A DNA stretch of 64,000 nucleotides from JBGSQR01 sp964509295. Its GTDB lineage: Bacteria > Desulfobacterota > Desulfuromonadia > Geobacterales > Pseudopelobacteraceae. Positions 33,978 through 42,784 of the stretch are shown in pieces. A program made the translations under genes and the position numbers. The stretch covers positions 160,735 through 224,734 of the forward strand of contig CAZDWS010000007.1 in NCBI GenBank assembly GCA_964509295.1. The letters run 5' to 3'. Positions within the stretch are counted from its first letter, which is position 1. Each line of letters begins with the position of its first letter. The notes beneath the pieces were generated by a model. That model was not told the origin of the DNA and searched no databases. It saw only the letters and a list, made by a program, of their open reading frames with translations.

Positions 33978-34859
33978 TTATGCTTTAACAATCCGAATTT
34001 TTTTTAGATTGATCTCTCCCAGCCCACGTTTACTGGCTGCCACTGTTACCGAAATATCTTCCGGTTTTAGACCGAACAGAGTCGTTGCATAGGCATCAGC
34101 TGCAACTATATCGGTGGAAGCTATTACTTTATTAAGTTTTTTGACATCACCCAGATCACCGCCTTGTGGGCCATGCGCCGTCAGCACTCTAGTGGCATCA
34201 ATTACAACCAGGTGACTTTTAAGTACACTGTTGATATCTGCCAGAGAGCTATCAATGTTTTTGTGGATGCTGCCACGATTACCACCCATGACACCCATAA
34301 CATTCTTCAACCCCAGTGTGAGTCTGGTTAAACCGTGATGTTTTGCTACAGGCACATTGATAAAAACATCCGCATTTAAAGCCTCGCTGTATAGCTCCCA
34401 TTCACTTAGCACCCTGCCATTTATGGCGACTTTCTTGAAACGTTCATTTTCAATATGTTTAAATTCAACATTCTTCATTCCTTTCAGAGCAGCTTCCATA
34501 CCGCTGTTTACGTAGCAACGTCGAGCATCATTGCAAGTCCTGTCAAAGACTTTAACTTTTTTTGCCCCGGCTTTTAATGCTTCTTCAACAATTGCTTTTA
34601 CTACAAAAGGGTTCGTGTTGGCAGCCTGATCAGGGTTTCTATCCCAGCCAATATTCGGTTTTACTACTACAATATCACCGCTTTTAACAAAGCGCTTCAT
34701 GCCGCCAAGTTTGTTAATTGCGTTTCGAGTTGTTAAAGCCGGATCATTGCCTTCTGCAACTGCAACCAGTGGACCTTCGGCAGCAAACAGGCTTTTGAGA
34801 AGAGAGCTATGAAAAAATGAAGCAATTCCAAGTACTCTGATAAATGATCTTCTATCCAT
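33978..34859 (-). CDS. Tat-exported DUF362 protein
   Basis: The 293-residue protein begins MDRRSFIRVLGIASFF, a twin-arginine signal, and continues as a DUF362 domain: GDIVVVKPNIGWDRNPDQAA, NVPVAKHHGLTRLTLGLKN and VMGVMGGNRGSIHKN. DUF362 proteins are often found next to ferredoxin-type proteins; their function is unclear. Export by Tat suggests a folded, perhaps cofactor-bearing, periplasmic protein. It lies 24 bases upstream of the polyferredoxin in the same direction. Confidence 0.85.
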   Translation of the reverse strand: MDRRSFIRVLGIASFFHSSLLKSLFAAEGPLVAVAEGNDPALTTRNAINKLGGMKRFVKSGDIVVVKPNIGWDRNPDQAANTNPFVVKAIVEEALKAGAKKVKVFDRTCNDARRCYVNSGMEAALKGMKNVEFKHIENERFKKVAINGRVLSEWELYSEALNADVFINVPVAKHHGLTRLTLGLKNVMGVMGGNRGSIHKNIDSSLADINSVLKSHLVVIDATRVLTAHGPQGGDLGDVKKLNKVIASTDIVAADAYATTLFGLKPEDISVTVAASKRGLGEINLKKIRIVKA

Positions 34860-35042
34860 TGTAACTACCCCCTTGCTTTTTATAGATCTGTAAATCTATT
34901 TCAGGTCGACAGTATTCAATTGTTTCTGTGTTTTTTGTTAATAGCTAATGTTGTTGAACGTAAAATCTGGTGATAGAATATATTGAAAAGTTAATTTAGC
35001 TATTATCATATTGTTTAATAATAAAAAATGAAAGGGGAAGTT

Positions 35043-36293
35043 ATGGCTAAACATTTAGTTTCTGTCGTTACATTTGCAATCTGTGTTGTTAGTTTTAATG
35101 CTCATGCAGCTAAAAAAGAAAGTACACCTGCATATCCTCATTATTGGATGAGTATTGCAACAAGTAACCAGAGCATTCCAGGAATGTCTGAACAGATGTC
35201 AGGATTTGCTTCCATTTTCAGTGGGAAATCCGGCTTTGGTCCCCGCCGCACACTTCTATTACAACTTGAATCTCCCCGACAAGTGTCTGAAAAGCCAGAG
35301 GCACAGCACGATATACCTGCAGGTCAGAAAATGGGCAAGTCACTTCAGCTATTGACGCCAGAGCCGGTAAAAGAAACAAGAGAGGCTCAACCGGTTGAAA
35401 GAGACAAGCCTGAGAAGGTTGAAAAACCTAAGGCTCGAATGCTTATATATTGGGGTTGCAGTGAAACAGTCCGTAAAGGTCAGCCCAGGGTTATTGATAC
35501 CGAGAAAATGGACATGATGCAGTTTGGCAAAGCTTTGGTTGGCCGCTCGCCAACACAGCAGTATCCACCTTCAGTTCGTAACGGGTGGGTTTACGGTGAT
35601 TGGCCTAATAAGGAAGATAGCAAAGATATCCCCAAGGACAGCTCACTGATCGGTGACCATTTGATTCATGGCAATTATGTAAAAGATATTCGTTTTAATG
35701 TTGATCAAAAACGCGATTTCATGGCACCTGTAGAATTTACAACTCTAAAATCAGTCTCAAATGGAGCCATGAAGGTTGAATGGAAAGCAATTCCCACAGC
35801 TACCGGTTATTTTGCAACCGTAATGGCCCATAATTCAAAAACAGAAGAGACAATTTTCTGGTCATCAAGTGAGGTTTACGAGCCCGGTTTTGCTCTGATG
35901 AATTATCTCACTAACAGTGATGTGCAGAGGTTTATCAAAGAAAAGGTTGTAATGCCGGCAGGAACTACTGCGTGTACTCTTCCGCCGGTTTTCAAGGATG
36001 TGGCAGGGGCCTTGCAGTTCATTGCTTATGGGGAGGAGTTGAATCTGATCCATCCTCCTAAACCAAAAGACCCTAAAAAACCCTGGAATCCGGAATGGTC
36101 AGTTAAAGTACGTCTTAAATCAACCGGTATGATTCCATTGATGGAAACGCAGGATCGTAAGGATACTTCTAAAAAGGGTAAAACGACTCCTCAATCTGAT
36201 GATGACGGTGAAAGCAGAGAAAAGCGTGACAAGGAGGATTCAGGGTCATCAGGCAGTCCCATGAACAAGATCAAGGGAATATTCGGATTTTAA
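35043..36293 (+). CDS. Exported protein of unknown function
   Basis: The ATG at 35043 follows GGGGA; an ATG 15 bases earlier lacks a site. The 416-residue product has a signal peptide (cleavage near AHA-AK), a low-complexity Pro/Glu/Lys-rich stretch around residues 95-130, and a central region that may be two beta-sandwich units (YWGCSETVRKGQPRVID, then MKVEWKAIPTATGYFATVMA, fibronectin-like). The tail is Lys/Asp/Ser-rich. No family recognised. It stands alone between divergent and convergent neighbours. Confidence 0.75.
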   Translation: MAKHLVSVVTFAICVVSFNAHAAKKESTPAYPHYWMSIATSNQSIPGMSEQMSGFASIFSGKSGFGPRRTLLLQLESPRQVSEKPEAQHDIPAGQKMGKSLQLLTPEPVKETREAQPVERDKPEKVEKPKARMLIYWGCSETVRKGQPRVIDTEKMDMMQFGKALVGRSPTQQYPPSVRNGWVYGDWPNKEDSKDIPKDSSLIGDHLIHGNYVKDIRFNVDQKRDFMAPVEFTTLKSVSNGAMKVEWKAIPTATGYFATVMAHNSKTEETIFWSSSEVYEPGFALMNYLTNSDVQRFIKEKVVMPAGTTACTLPPVFKDVAGALQFIAYGEELNLIHPPKPKDPKKPWNPEWSVKVRLKSTGMIPLMETQDRKDTSKKGKTTPQSDDDGESREKRDKEDSGSSGSPMNKIKGIFGF

Positions 36294-36310
36294 TGTCAGA
36301 CAGAAAATAT

Positions 36311-36343
36311 AAAGGCCTCAGGGATTATTTCTCTGGGGCCTTT
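36311..36343. terminator. Bidirectional terminator
   Basis: Inverted AAAGGCC/GGCCTTT, with a further TCAG/CTGG step, lies between two convergent genes. T-rich flanks occur on the plus side and A-rich on the other, so it can end transcripts from both directions. Confidence 0.8.
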
Positions 36344-36396
36344 ATTCTTGTGGTGAGTAAGTAAAGTTAAGTATTTTGAATTGGTCTGAACCATAT

Positions 36397-37632
36397 CTAC
36401 ATTTTTGTTCTTTGGAAATCTGGAGTATTGATCAAAATTGGACTCAGGTTTTGAGCCGGAATCTGAACAGGTTTCATCCAGAGAATAAATAAGGCCACAG
36501 TAACAAGTCCTGCCATGCCAGAGACATAGAACACGGCCTGTAGCCCAAAGGAGGTTAGTAAGAGTGCGCCAGCAAGCGGGCCGATTACAAAACCGGCATT
36601 TAGCATGGCATTGAACATCCCGACTGTGATTCCGATTCCGTGCAGTAGGCCTTCATCAATAAGCAGAGCAGTGCTTGCAGGTTGAGATAGGGCACTGGAA
36701 AAGCCGATACCAATTCCAAGTATAAGCATCTGATAAAAATTATCGGCGTGGGGAATACAAAAATACAGCAATGCTGCTGACAGACCCCCTGAAACCACCA
36801 GTAACCTGCGTGGCAGTTTGTCAGATAGTTTTCCCATGGGGCGCAGCATTAGTGCGATCACGACAGTGACAGATGCCATTATGATCCCTATTTCCTTACC
36901 GCTCAGGTGTAGTTTGCTGGTCAATAAAAGAGGTACAAATGCCCCAAAGGTTGAAATACCGCATGCCCGGCCAAAGATAAATGCCATTAGACCTCTTAGA
37001 GAACCTGGTTTTCTGCTGGTATGCAAAATGTTGAAAAGCCGGGTTATCATTCCCGAATGGTTGCTATTTGTAATACTCGGTTTGCTTACGGGTATTGAAA
37101 GTAATGCTATGCAGAGGGCAGAAAGGCATAGTAGAGCCAGCACAGCAAAAAGGCCTTCAAATCCCCAAAAATCCTTGATGATACCGCCTAGTATAGGTCC
37201 AATACCTAAAGCTCCGTAAAAAGATATATCAAATGTTCCTAAGGTTGTTGCGCGGTTTTCTGATGGGGAGAGCTCTCCGGTCAATGACTGTAGAACCGGT
37301 CTAAACATCGCACACCCTGCACCTTGAAGTAGTCTCAGGATTGAAATTGCAACAAGATTTGTTGTTAGTAGAAAGCAGAACGAGATAGCGGCATAAAGGC
37401 AAAGGCTGGCGATAATCAGGGTACGCCGGCCTATACGGTCTGACCATGAACCCATAATTGGACTGAAAAAGATTTTTGCAAGCGCATAGAAAACAATCGG
37501 CAAGCCCAGCATGATGCCACTAGCACCAAGATTTTGAATATAGACAGTAAAAAAGGCGTCAGTTATTCCGAATCCGAGTGTGATGGCAAAATTTACCAGA
37601 AATAATGCGCGAAACTGAAACTTGTTTTCCAT
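36397..37632 (-). CDS. MFS transporter
   Basis: The 411-residue product (ATG at 37632, AAGGAG upstream) has about 12 hydrophobic helices and the MFS loop 2-3 signature GSWSDRIGRRTLIIAS, plus a second copy at GKLSDKLPRRLLVVSG. Drug and sugar exporters share this pattern, but no substrate can be read from the sequence. It sits alone, convergent with the preceding gene and followed on the right by the FG-GAP gene. Confidence 0.9.
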   Translation of the reverse strand: MENKFQFRALFLVNFAITLGFGITDAFFTVYIQNLGASGIMLGLPIVFYALAKIFFSPIMGSWSDRIGRRTLIIASLCLYAAISFCFLLTTNLVAISILRLLQGAGCAMFRPVLQSLTGELSPSENRATTLGTFDISFYGALGIGPILGGIIKDFWGFEGLFAVLALLCLSALCIALLSIPVSKPSITNSNHSGMITRLFNILHTSRKPGSLRGLMAFIFGRACGISTFGAFVPLLLTSKLHLSGKEIGIIMASVTVVIALMLRPMGKLSDKLPRRLLVVSGGLSAALLYFCIPHADNFYQMLILGIGIGFSSALSQPASTALLIDEGLLHGIGITVGMFNAMLNAGFVIGPLAGALLLTSFGLQAVFYVSGMAGLVTVALFILWMKPVQIPAQNLSPILINTPDFQRTKM

Positions 37633-37709
37633 GGTCAGGTAAAAGCTCCTTGGCAAAGGTTGAAAAAATTTCTGATCTGTTTAGTTGCAGTAACCATATT
37701 ATGAAAGTC

Positions 37710-38831
37710 TTATGGCAATGGGTATAAGTGCAATACGGATTTGCGATCAGAAAATGGATTCAGTTTTTGAAATACAACAGCAGTAATCAGTGATTCTTTT
37801 CCGGTGTTACCGGCATCATAAATCCTGAAATCGGCCAGATAATTTTTTTCCGGATTTGTATGCCAGATATCTTTAAGGGTGGACCCATTCCATTTGAATG
37901 CCTTGAGTTCCGACCTGGTATATATTTTTGCGCGTGAAAGGAGAGTGAAACCGCTATTTACCGGGACAAATATTTCTCCTTTTGAGTTCACTTCAATTCG
38001 TGCCTTAAAATAGGATGCCCTGCTTTCTCCGCCACCCTGGACCTCTTCGTTCATCTCCAGATACGATTCATTACCACCAACCGGATCAACACTGCTGGCA
38101 AGAGTCTGTCCATCCAGAGTAATAATATTCAGGTAACCATCATCATCCAGACATGCAAACAGTTTACGTGTTTTATCGGGAAGGACGGCAAAATCATAAA
38201 GATTGGTCTTGCCAGGTAGTTCTACCGCTGTTCCTTCAACGAGACTGTTCTTTGAAAGGTTGACTCTGAATACCGGACCGGAAAATTCCCGCCCCTGAAC
38301 TCCCATTTTCTGGCCCAGAAGTACAGATCCCTCCCCGGGTAGTGTTGTGCTGCGAAGATGCCAGGGAATATCACTATGGGTGATACGGTATTTACCATTC
38401 TCTTGTTCAATCGCAAGGGCTGCCAGGTTGCCGCTACCTGAAACCGTTGAGACAAAGAGCTCCATGCGACCATTTTTGTTCAGGTCGATTCCATCAAGAT
38501 GATAAGCCCTGACAGCATTTCCGAGTTTGACGGTTGTTAACTGTTGCAGGTTTCCGTCGATGAAACGATGAATCTCGACTCTGTCATCAAATGCTACGGC
38601 AATTTCATGCTTGCCGTCGCCATCAAAATCTCCTGTTTCTATGCCTACTGGTACGCCGTTCATGGCAGGGCCGGTCCATAAAGTCCCTTTGTCAGAGTCA
38701 ACCGCCTGCTTGATTGGTGAACTTTTGGGCATATCCGGCGCTGGATAGATGATTTCTGCCCGAGCATTGATTCCTGTGGTCATAAACAAAATTGCCAGTA
38801 TGGATGAAACGGCCCATTGCGAAATCGTCAT
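37710..38831 (-). CDS. Exported FG-GAP/VCBS-like beta-propeller protein
   Basis: The 373-residue protein has a signal peptide (ILAILFMTTGINARAE) and repeats with Asp-rich turns such as GDFDGDGKHEIAVAF and DGIDLNKNGRMELFVST, the calcium-binding FG-GAP/VCBS pattern, within beta-rich sequence that suggests a propeller. It should be periplasmic or at the outer membrane. It lies downstream of the porin gene and is read in the same direction, but the porin terminator lies between. Confidence 0.8.
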   Translation of the reverse strand: MTISQWAVSSILAILFMTTGINARAEIIYPAPDMPKSSPIKQAVDSDKGTLWTGPAMNGVPVGIETGDFDGDGKHEIAVAFDDRVEIHRFIDGNLQQLTTVKLGNAVRAYHLDGIDLNKNGRMELFVSTVSGSGNLAALAIEQENGKYRITHSDIPWHLRSTTLPGEGSVLLGQKMGVQGREFSGPVFRVNLSKNSLVEGTAVELPGKTNLYDFAVLPDKTRKLFACLDDDGYLNIITLDGQTLASSVDPVGGNESYLEMNEEVQGGGESRASYFKARIEVNSKGEIFVPVNSGFTLLSRAKIYTRSELKAFKWNGSTLKDIWHTNPEKNYLADFRIYDAGNTGKESLITAVVFQKLNPFSDRKSVLHLYPLP

Positions 38832-38904
38832 CGGTATTCTCCTGATGTTATTGAAAACATTTAAATAGTTTACTACTACAAGTGACGGTAGGCGGTAAAC
38901 ATGT

Positions 38905-38940
38905 AAAACGGCCCGGAGCAGTATGCTTCAGGGCCGTTTT
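38905..38940 (-). terminator. Terminator after porin gene
   Basis: Arms AAAACGGCCC and GGGCCGTTTT with a 16-base centre; on the minus strand it follows the porin stop by 34 bases and ends in TTTT. Confidence 0.85.
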
Positions 38941-38974
38941 AGCTGTTAGTCATTTAAGCTTTAACTTTCATTGG

Positions 38975-40213
38975 TTAGAAAACCATTTCCCATTTTGCGC
39001 CAGCAATATACTGTCTTGGCTCTTTTGCGCCTGCAGAATTTTGCATGTCATTGATGAAGTCAAATTCCGGTACGATCTTGAAGTTTTTAGTGACCTGGTA
39101 CTGTGCGTTGATGAAGCTGGCAAAACGTTCATCAGCATGGATTGAATTTTTGTGATCGTCAACAACGTATGATGCACCAGCATATACTTTCCACTTTTTA
39201 TCAACAGTATAGCCGATCTGTCCCCAACCGCCAAAGGTAGAAGCATTTGCAGCGTTGGCCATATTGAAATAGCCGGCCGTGTTATGGCCGTTGCCTGCAG
39301 CTCCGCTGACAACATAAGGAGAGTTGGCAGTACTCATCAGGTCGCCCGTATTGCGTCCGCCAAAAACGTTATAGCTGAGTTCAACCGGAGCCAGATCAAG
39401 CTTGCCATGGAAATAAATCAGGTAGGAGTGTATGTCGTAGTTTGCTGTTTTTGTTGCTGACGCATTGAAAGATTCAACGTTGTAAAAATTGTAGGCAACA
39501 CCGCCGCCGTATGCCAATTTACTGACTTTGCCTTCATAGCCGATTACCATCTTTGGCATAACTGTGTTGTAGTTGTTGTAAGCTACAAGAGAATATGTAT
39601 TCCCGGTATCAGAGAATTGTGCGAGTGCAGCAGCAGTGTTGATGTTGTCAGTATTATTTGAAGCGGCACCTTTTCTTGGCTGCATCGCAGTGAAATAAAG
39701 ACCGTTGTCCAATGTCAGCTTGATCTGGGCATAGCGTCCATCCCAGAGAGAACCGTACCCGTTCATGCCACCATCGCTGTCCCATACCTGCTGTGTACGA
39801 TAAACATATGGACTGGGAGTTTTGCCAACGCGAATTTTACCACCACCGAAATCCCACTCGCCAAAGAGCAGGCGAACTTCCGGATTGATGCCGGTATTGC
39901 CAATTGTTTTTGCTGGAGCCGGTGAAGTTTGATATGCACCGGTACTATAAACCTTTGGATTGTAAGCTCCGAGTTCTGCAACTGCGCTGAAACTGCCCTC
40001 TTTAACCCTGATACCGACCAGACTGTCGCCCTGGAGATCAAGGCTAAAGTCGTTATCTGATTTTTTTAAGCCGGCAGCGCTGTAAAAATCATTCTGCATC
40101 CAGTACGTGCCAACCCTGATAGCGCCGTAAGGTGTTACATCCAAAGCCATTGCCGGAGTTGCCAATGCCATTGCAGTCATTCCTGCGGCCAAACCGATAC
40201 TCCATTTCTTCAT
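38975..40213 (-). CDS. Outer-membrane beta-barrel porin
   Basis: The 412-residue protein has a signal peptide (cleavage near AMA-L24), then alternating-residue strands such as VTPYGAIRVGTYWMQNDF, KVYAGASYVVDD and FKIVPEFDFIND. It ends in a C-terminal Phe (KWEMVF), the recognition signal for outer-membrane insertion. It resembles the carbohydrate/organic-acid-type porins of Geobacter relatives. A sigma-54 promoter and an activator palindrome lie upstream, matching those of the cytochrome/reductase unit, so it probably admits that system's substrate. Confidence 0.85.
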   Translation of the reverse strand: MKKWSIGLAAGMTAMALATPAMALDVTPYGAIRVGTYWMQNDFYSAAGLKKSDNDFSLDLQGDSLVGIRVKEGSFSAVAELGAYNPKVYSTGAYQTSPAPAKTIGNTGINPEVRLLFGEWDFGGGKIRVGKTPSPYVYRTQQVWDSDGGMNGYGSLWDGRYAQIKLTLDNGLYFTAMQPRKGAASNNTDNINTAAALAQFSDTGNTYSLVAYNNYNTVMPKMVIGYEGKVSKLAYGGGVAYNFYNVESFNASATKTANYDIHSYLIYFHGKLDLAPVELSYNVFGGRNTGDLMSTANSPYVVSGAAGNGHNTAGYFNMANAANASTFGGWGQIGYTVDKKWKVYAGASYVVDDHKNSIHADERFASFINAQYQVTKNFKIVPEFDFINDMQNSAGAKEPRQYIAGAKWEMVF

Positions 40214-40336
40214 TCGTGCCTCCCTGATAAAATAGTCCGTTGAATTAACAGATAATCTAAAATCTGTTACGGACTTTGATTGTAGTTTCTACGAATAAAC
40301 ATATAGCCTTGTCCGGATTGAACACACTTAATGCCT

Positions 40337-40407
40337 ACACACGTGAAACCGGATTTTGTAAAGAGAAGGAGGCTAAGCTTTACTTTACAGCCGTGTTTCA
40401 CGTGTGT
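40337..40407. repeat. 13-bp inverted repeat in the porin leader
   Basis: ACACACGTGAAAC (40337-40349) and its exact inverse GTTTCACGTGTGT (40395-40407) flank about 45 bases. They lie between the predicted start of the porin transcript and the porin gene, so the RNA could fold into a long stem, or the DNA arms could bind a second regulator. Confidence 0.7.
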
Positions 40408-40464
40408 GGATGTTGGCAGCTTCTCTCGGTTAAATGATTGTCGGGAGAGGTTGGAGGTTGGTTT

Positions 40465-40480
40465 TGCAGATAGTGTGCCA
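40465..40480 (-). promoter_or_regulatory. Sigma-54 promoter of the porin gene
   Basis: On the minus strand TGGCACACTATCTGCA has GG and GC exactly ten bases apart, as in the -24/-12 consensus, with one mismatch in TTGC. The leader to the porin ATG is about 240 bases. Confidence 0.8.
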
Positions 40481-40536
40481 TAAGAAAAAACCGTAATAAC
40501 AGTCACTTGGCTAAGCGGAATATCAGGTTGGGGCTA

Positions 40537-40565
40537 TCATTATGATAATGTGCTTGTCGTTATGA
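40537..40565. promoter_or_regulatory. Activator site (UAS) upstream of the porin promoter
   Basis: Arms TCATTATGATA and TGTCGTTATGA around a 7-base spacer repeat the sequence and spacing of the site at 42745-42773 (about 20 of 29 bases shared). It lies 57-85 bases upstream of the -24 box, a usual position for an NtrC-class activator. A further half-site TCAAAATGA is at 40571-40579. Confidence 0.75.
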
Positions 40566-40608
40566 AACTATCAAAATGAGTAAAACAAAGCTGTGTGCAA
40601 AAATAGCT

Positions 40609-40634
40609 ATGGCCGCCCTGGGGTGGGCGGCCAT
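40609..40634 (-). terminator. Terminator after the flavin reductase gene
   Basis: A 10-bp stem ATGGCCGCCC/GGGCGGCCAT with a 6-base loop; on the minus strand it is followed by AGCTATTTTTG. It separates the reductase transcript from the porin promoter. Confidence 0.8.
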
Positions 40635-40674
40635 ATGTTTTTGCAACCAGCTGTAACAGATTGTAAAATGACCG

Positions 40675-42213
40675 CTATTTGGAAATGCCGGAATATTTCA
40701 GTGCATTTTCAGCTGCAATGCGACCTGAGTTTACCGCAAAACCTGCAGTGCCGCCGCCTAAGAGCAGGTCGTAACTGTCGCCATACATGCCGCCTGCATC
40801 TGTGCCAACTGCATACAATCCCGGAATTGGTTCGCCTTTAGCGTTGACCGCTTCAGTTTTAGCAGAAATCTTTACACCACCAAGCGTACCGAGATGGCGA
40901 GGTAAAAGTTTAGTGGCATAAAACGGTGCTGTTGCAACTGGGCGAAGAAATTTAGTGGCTTTGTTGAATTCACTGTCTTCACGTGTTGCCGCTGAAACAT
41001 TCATTTTATCAACGCTACCCTTTAATACAGCCGGATCCATGCCAAGCTGCCTGGCAAGGTCTTCAATCGTATCTGCCTTGAAAACATTTCCGCGCTTACG
41101 GCCAAGTTCCTTGTTGAAAAGCTCTTCCCATTTTGTCAGCTTTGTACCTTGCAGAACCCACTCACCCAAAGGCATTTCTATACCTTTTTCAACTGCCAGT
41201 TTCCGTGTAGCATCATCGTAGATAGAGTAAGCTGTTCCGCCAATTCTTGTAATTGCATTGCCTGAATACGGCCAGAAAACAATGTTTGACTCATCCGTAT
41301 AGCGTTCACCACGTGGAGTTACCCAAAAGTACGGTTGAACAGCAAGTGCAATCATCTGGTCTGCAGGATGGAAACCAGCCAATCCAGGGCGATAGGCCTG
41401 TACAGTAGCCATTCCTTCAAGGGCGGCCCCTGTTTTTTCTGACATCCTGATACCGTCGCCATCTTTGCCAATATTTCCAACCGGAATTACATCCGGATAA
41501 TCAGTAACATATTTTTTCATCATTTCTTTGTTGTTTGCAAAACCGCCGGTGGCAATAATTACTGCCTTGGATTTGATTTTGATTGCTTCGCCGGATTTAT
41601 CTTTTGCTGTAACTCCGACAACTTTACCGTTTTCGGTTATCAAGTCTGTTCCGGGAGTTTGAAGAAGGATTTGTCCACCGTTATCCAGTACGAATTTGTT
41701 GAAAACATTGATCATCCGTTCACAATGGAAGTCGCGTGGATTCTTTTTGGGGTAATCAGGTCCCGGAGCAATTACGTGCCATGTGAGAGGCCCGCCGTGG
41801 CCGCCAACACCGACATATTCAATTTTGATACCCAGATCATCCATCCAGTCGATTGTTTCGGCCGACTTGTCTACAAATGCCTTGGCCAGGGCGCCGTTTG
41901 CCTTCCAGTGGCTATATTCCATGATTAGTTTAAAGGCGTAATCTTTTGTAACATTGATGCCGATACGTTTCTGGATTTTACTTTCTGCCGCAAAAACACC
42001 TTCACAGAAATTGCCTGTACCGCCAACCTTAGCCTGTTTTTCAAGTACAATTACCTTTGCTCCACCTTGGATTGCCTGGACTGCTGCAGCCAGACCAGCC
42101 GTGCCTCCGCCGACAATGGCAAAATCGGTTTCCATGTTTTTCTCTGCAAAAGCCGGAACAGAGAATGTAGCAACTGCGATCAAAGCTGCTGCAAAACTTC
42201 TAAATCGTTTCAT
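40675..42213 (-). CDS. Periplasmic FAD reductase, fumarate-reductase-like
   Basis: The 512-residue protein has a Sec signal (cleavage near AFA-E24), a FAD motif AIVGGGTAGLAAAVQA with E58, a fumarate-reductase/FAD_binding_2 core, and the family end GLYAVGTDAGGMYGDS. H440 (RHLGTLGG) matches a substrate His of fumarate reductase. The positions of its two substrate arginines read RYTDESNIV and SYDLLLGGG and carry no Arg, so another acceptor is likely. No haem domain is fused; the tetrahaem cytochrome just upstream should supply electrons. Related two-gene systems reduce methacrylate or other unsaturated acids. Confidence 0.85.
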   Translation of the reverse strand: MKRFRSFAAALIAVATFSVPAFAEKNMETDFAIVGGGTAGLAAAVQAIQGGAKVIVLEKQAKVGGTGNFCEGVFAAESKIQKRIGINVTKDYAFKLIMEYSHWKANGALAKAFVDKSAETIDWMDDLGIKIEYVGVGGHGGPLTWHVIAPGPDYPKKNPRDFHCERMINVFNKFVLDNGGQILLQTPGTDLITENGKVVGVTAKDKSGEAIKIKSKAVIIATGGFANNKEMMKKYVTDYPDVIPVGNIGKDGDGIRMSEKTGAALEGMATVQAYRPGLAGFHPADQMIALAVQPYFWVTPRGERYTDESNIVFWPYSGNAITRIGGTAYSIYDDATRKLAVEKGIEMPLGEWVLQGTKLTKWEELFNKELGRKRGNVFKADTIEDLARQLGMDPAVLKGSVDKMNVSAATREDSEFNKATKFLRPVATAPFYATKLLPRHLGTLGGVKISAKTEAVNAKGEPIPGLYAVGTDAGGMYGDSYDLLLGGGTAGFAVNSGRIAAENALKYSGISK

Positions 42214-42264
42214 TGAATTCCTCCTTTTTGAAATTGCCCCTTAGGGCTTGAAATCGTAGTGCGG

Positions 42265-42618
42265 TTATTTCATTTTGTACTCAAAATCCACATGGCATTC
42301 CAGGCAGGGAACAACAGTAGGTTTGTGTATACCGTGGCATTTGGTACAGTCTATCTGTCCCATATGATTGTCATGTGGGTTGCCATGCATATGTTTGGTA
42401 AGTGCCGCAACTTTTTCGTAACTGCCGTGACATTCCATGCAGGATGCGCTGCCTGCCGCTTCTGTCGGCTTTCCGTTTTTATGGCAATCTATACAGGAAA
42501 TTCCTTCTGAAGCATGTTTCCCGCGTAATCCCGATGTTTGAGCCGTGGCTGGAGAAATATACAAGTATGAAATCACAAGTATTGTCAGAGTGATGGAAAT
42601 CAACCGCATTTTATTCAT
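42265..42618 (-). CDS. Periplasmic tetrahaem cytochrome c
   Basis: The 117-residue product has a signal peptide (cleavage near ATA-Q27) and four CxxCH haem sites: C42-H46 (CIDCH), C60-H64 (CMECH), C91-H95 (CTKCH) and C105-H109 (CLECH). Extra histidines (H35, H76, H78, H82, H85) can act as second ligands. The size matches the small tetrahaem domain of soluble flavocytochrome c fumarate reductases, here as a separate protein. It starts 51 bases before the reductase gene and should carry electrons to it from a quinol-oxidising membrane cytochrome. Confidence 0.93.
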   Translation of the reverse strand: MNKMRLISITLTILVISYLYISPATAQTSGLRGKHASEGISCIDCHKNGKPTEAAGSASCMECHGSYEKVAALTKHMHGNPHDNHMGQIDCTKCHGIHKPTVVPCLECHVDFEYKMK

Positions 42619-42662
42619 TTAGACCCTCCAGATTCAAATTAATCAATCAAGGTGACACAATA

Positions 42663-42679
42663 TTGCACCTACCATGCCA
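42663..42679 (-). promoter_or_regulatory. Sigma-54 promoter of the cytochrome-reductase operon
   Basis: On the minus strand TGGCATGGTAGGTGCAA keeps GG and GC ten bases apart and matches the -24/-12 consensus very well. It lies 45 bases before the cytochrome start codon. Confidence 0.88.
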
Positions 42680-42744
42680 TTTAATTTTGGCAGCATAATC
42701 AGCTAATAACGTGCTGATTTATAAATATGGCTTGACAGTTATTA

Positions 42745-42773
42745 TCAAAATGATATTGATGTTATCGTTTTGA
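42745..42773. promoter_or_regulatory. Activator palindrome between regulator and cytochrome gene
   Basis: Arms TCAAAATGATA and TATCGTTTTGA (one mismatch) flank a 7-base spacer. The site is 66-94 bases upstream of the -24 box of the cytochrome promoter and ends 11 bases before the regulator start codon. It also overlaps a possible sigma-70 promoter (TTGACA at 42732), so the regulator may control its own synthesis. Confidence 0.8.
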
Positions 42774-42784
42774 GAGGGGGTGGC

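Noticed and set aside
40267..40506. A 79-residue frame between porin and reductase genes
   Set aside because: It has no ribosome site, spans the sigma-54 promoter and inverted repeat, and lacks protein-like composition.
42700..42720. A plus-strand sigma-54 promoter for the regulator (TGGCAGCATAATCAGC)
   Set aside because: GG and GC are eleven bases apart, which breaks the strict spacing.
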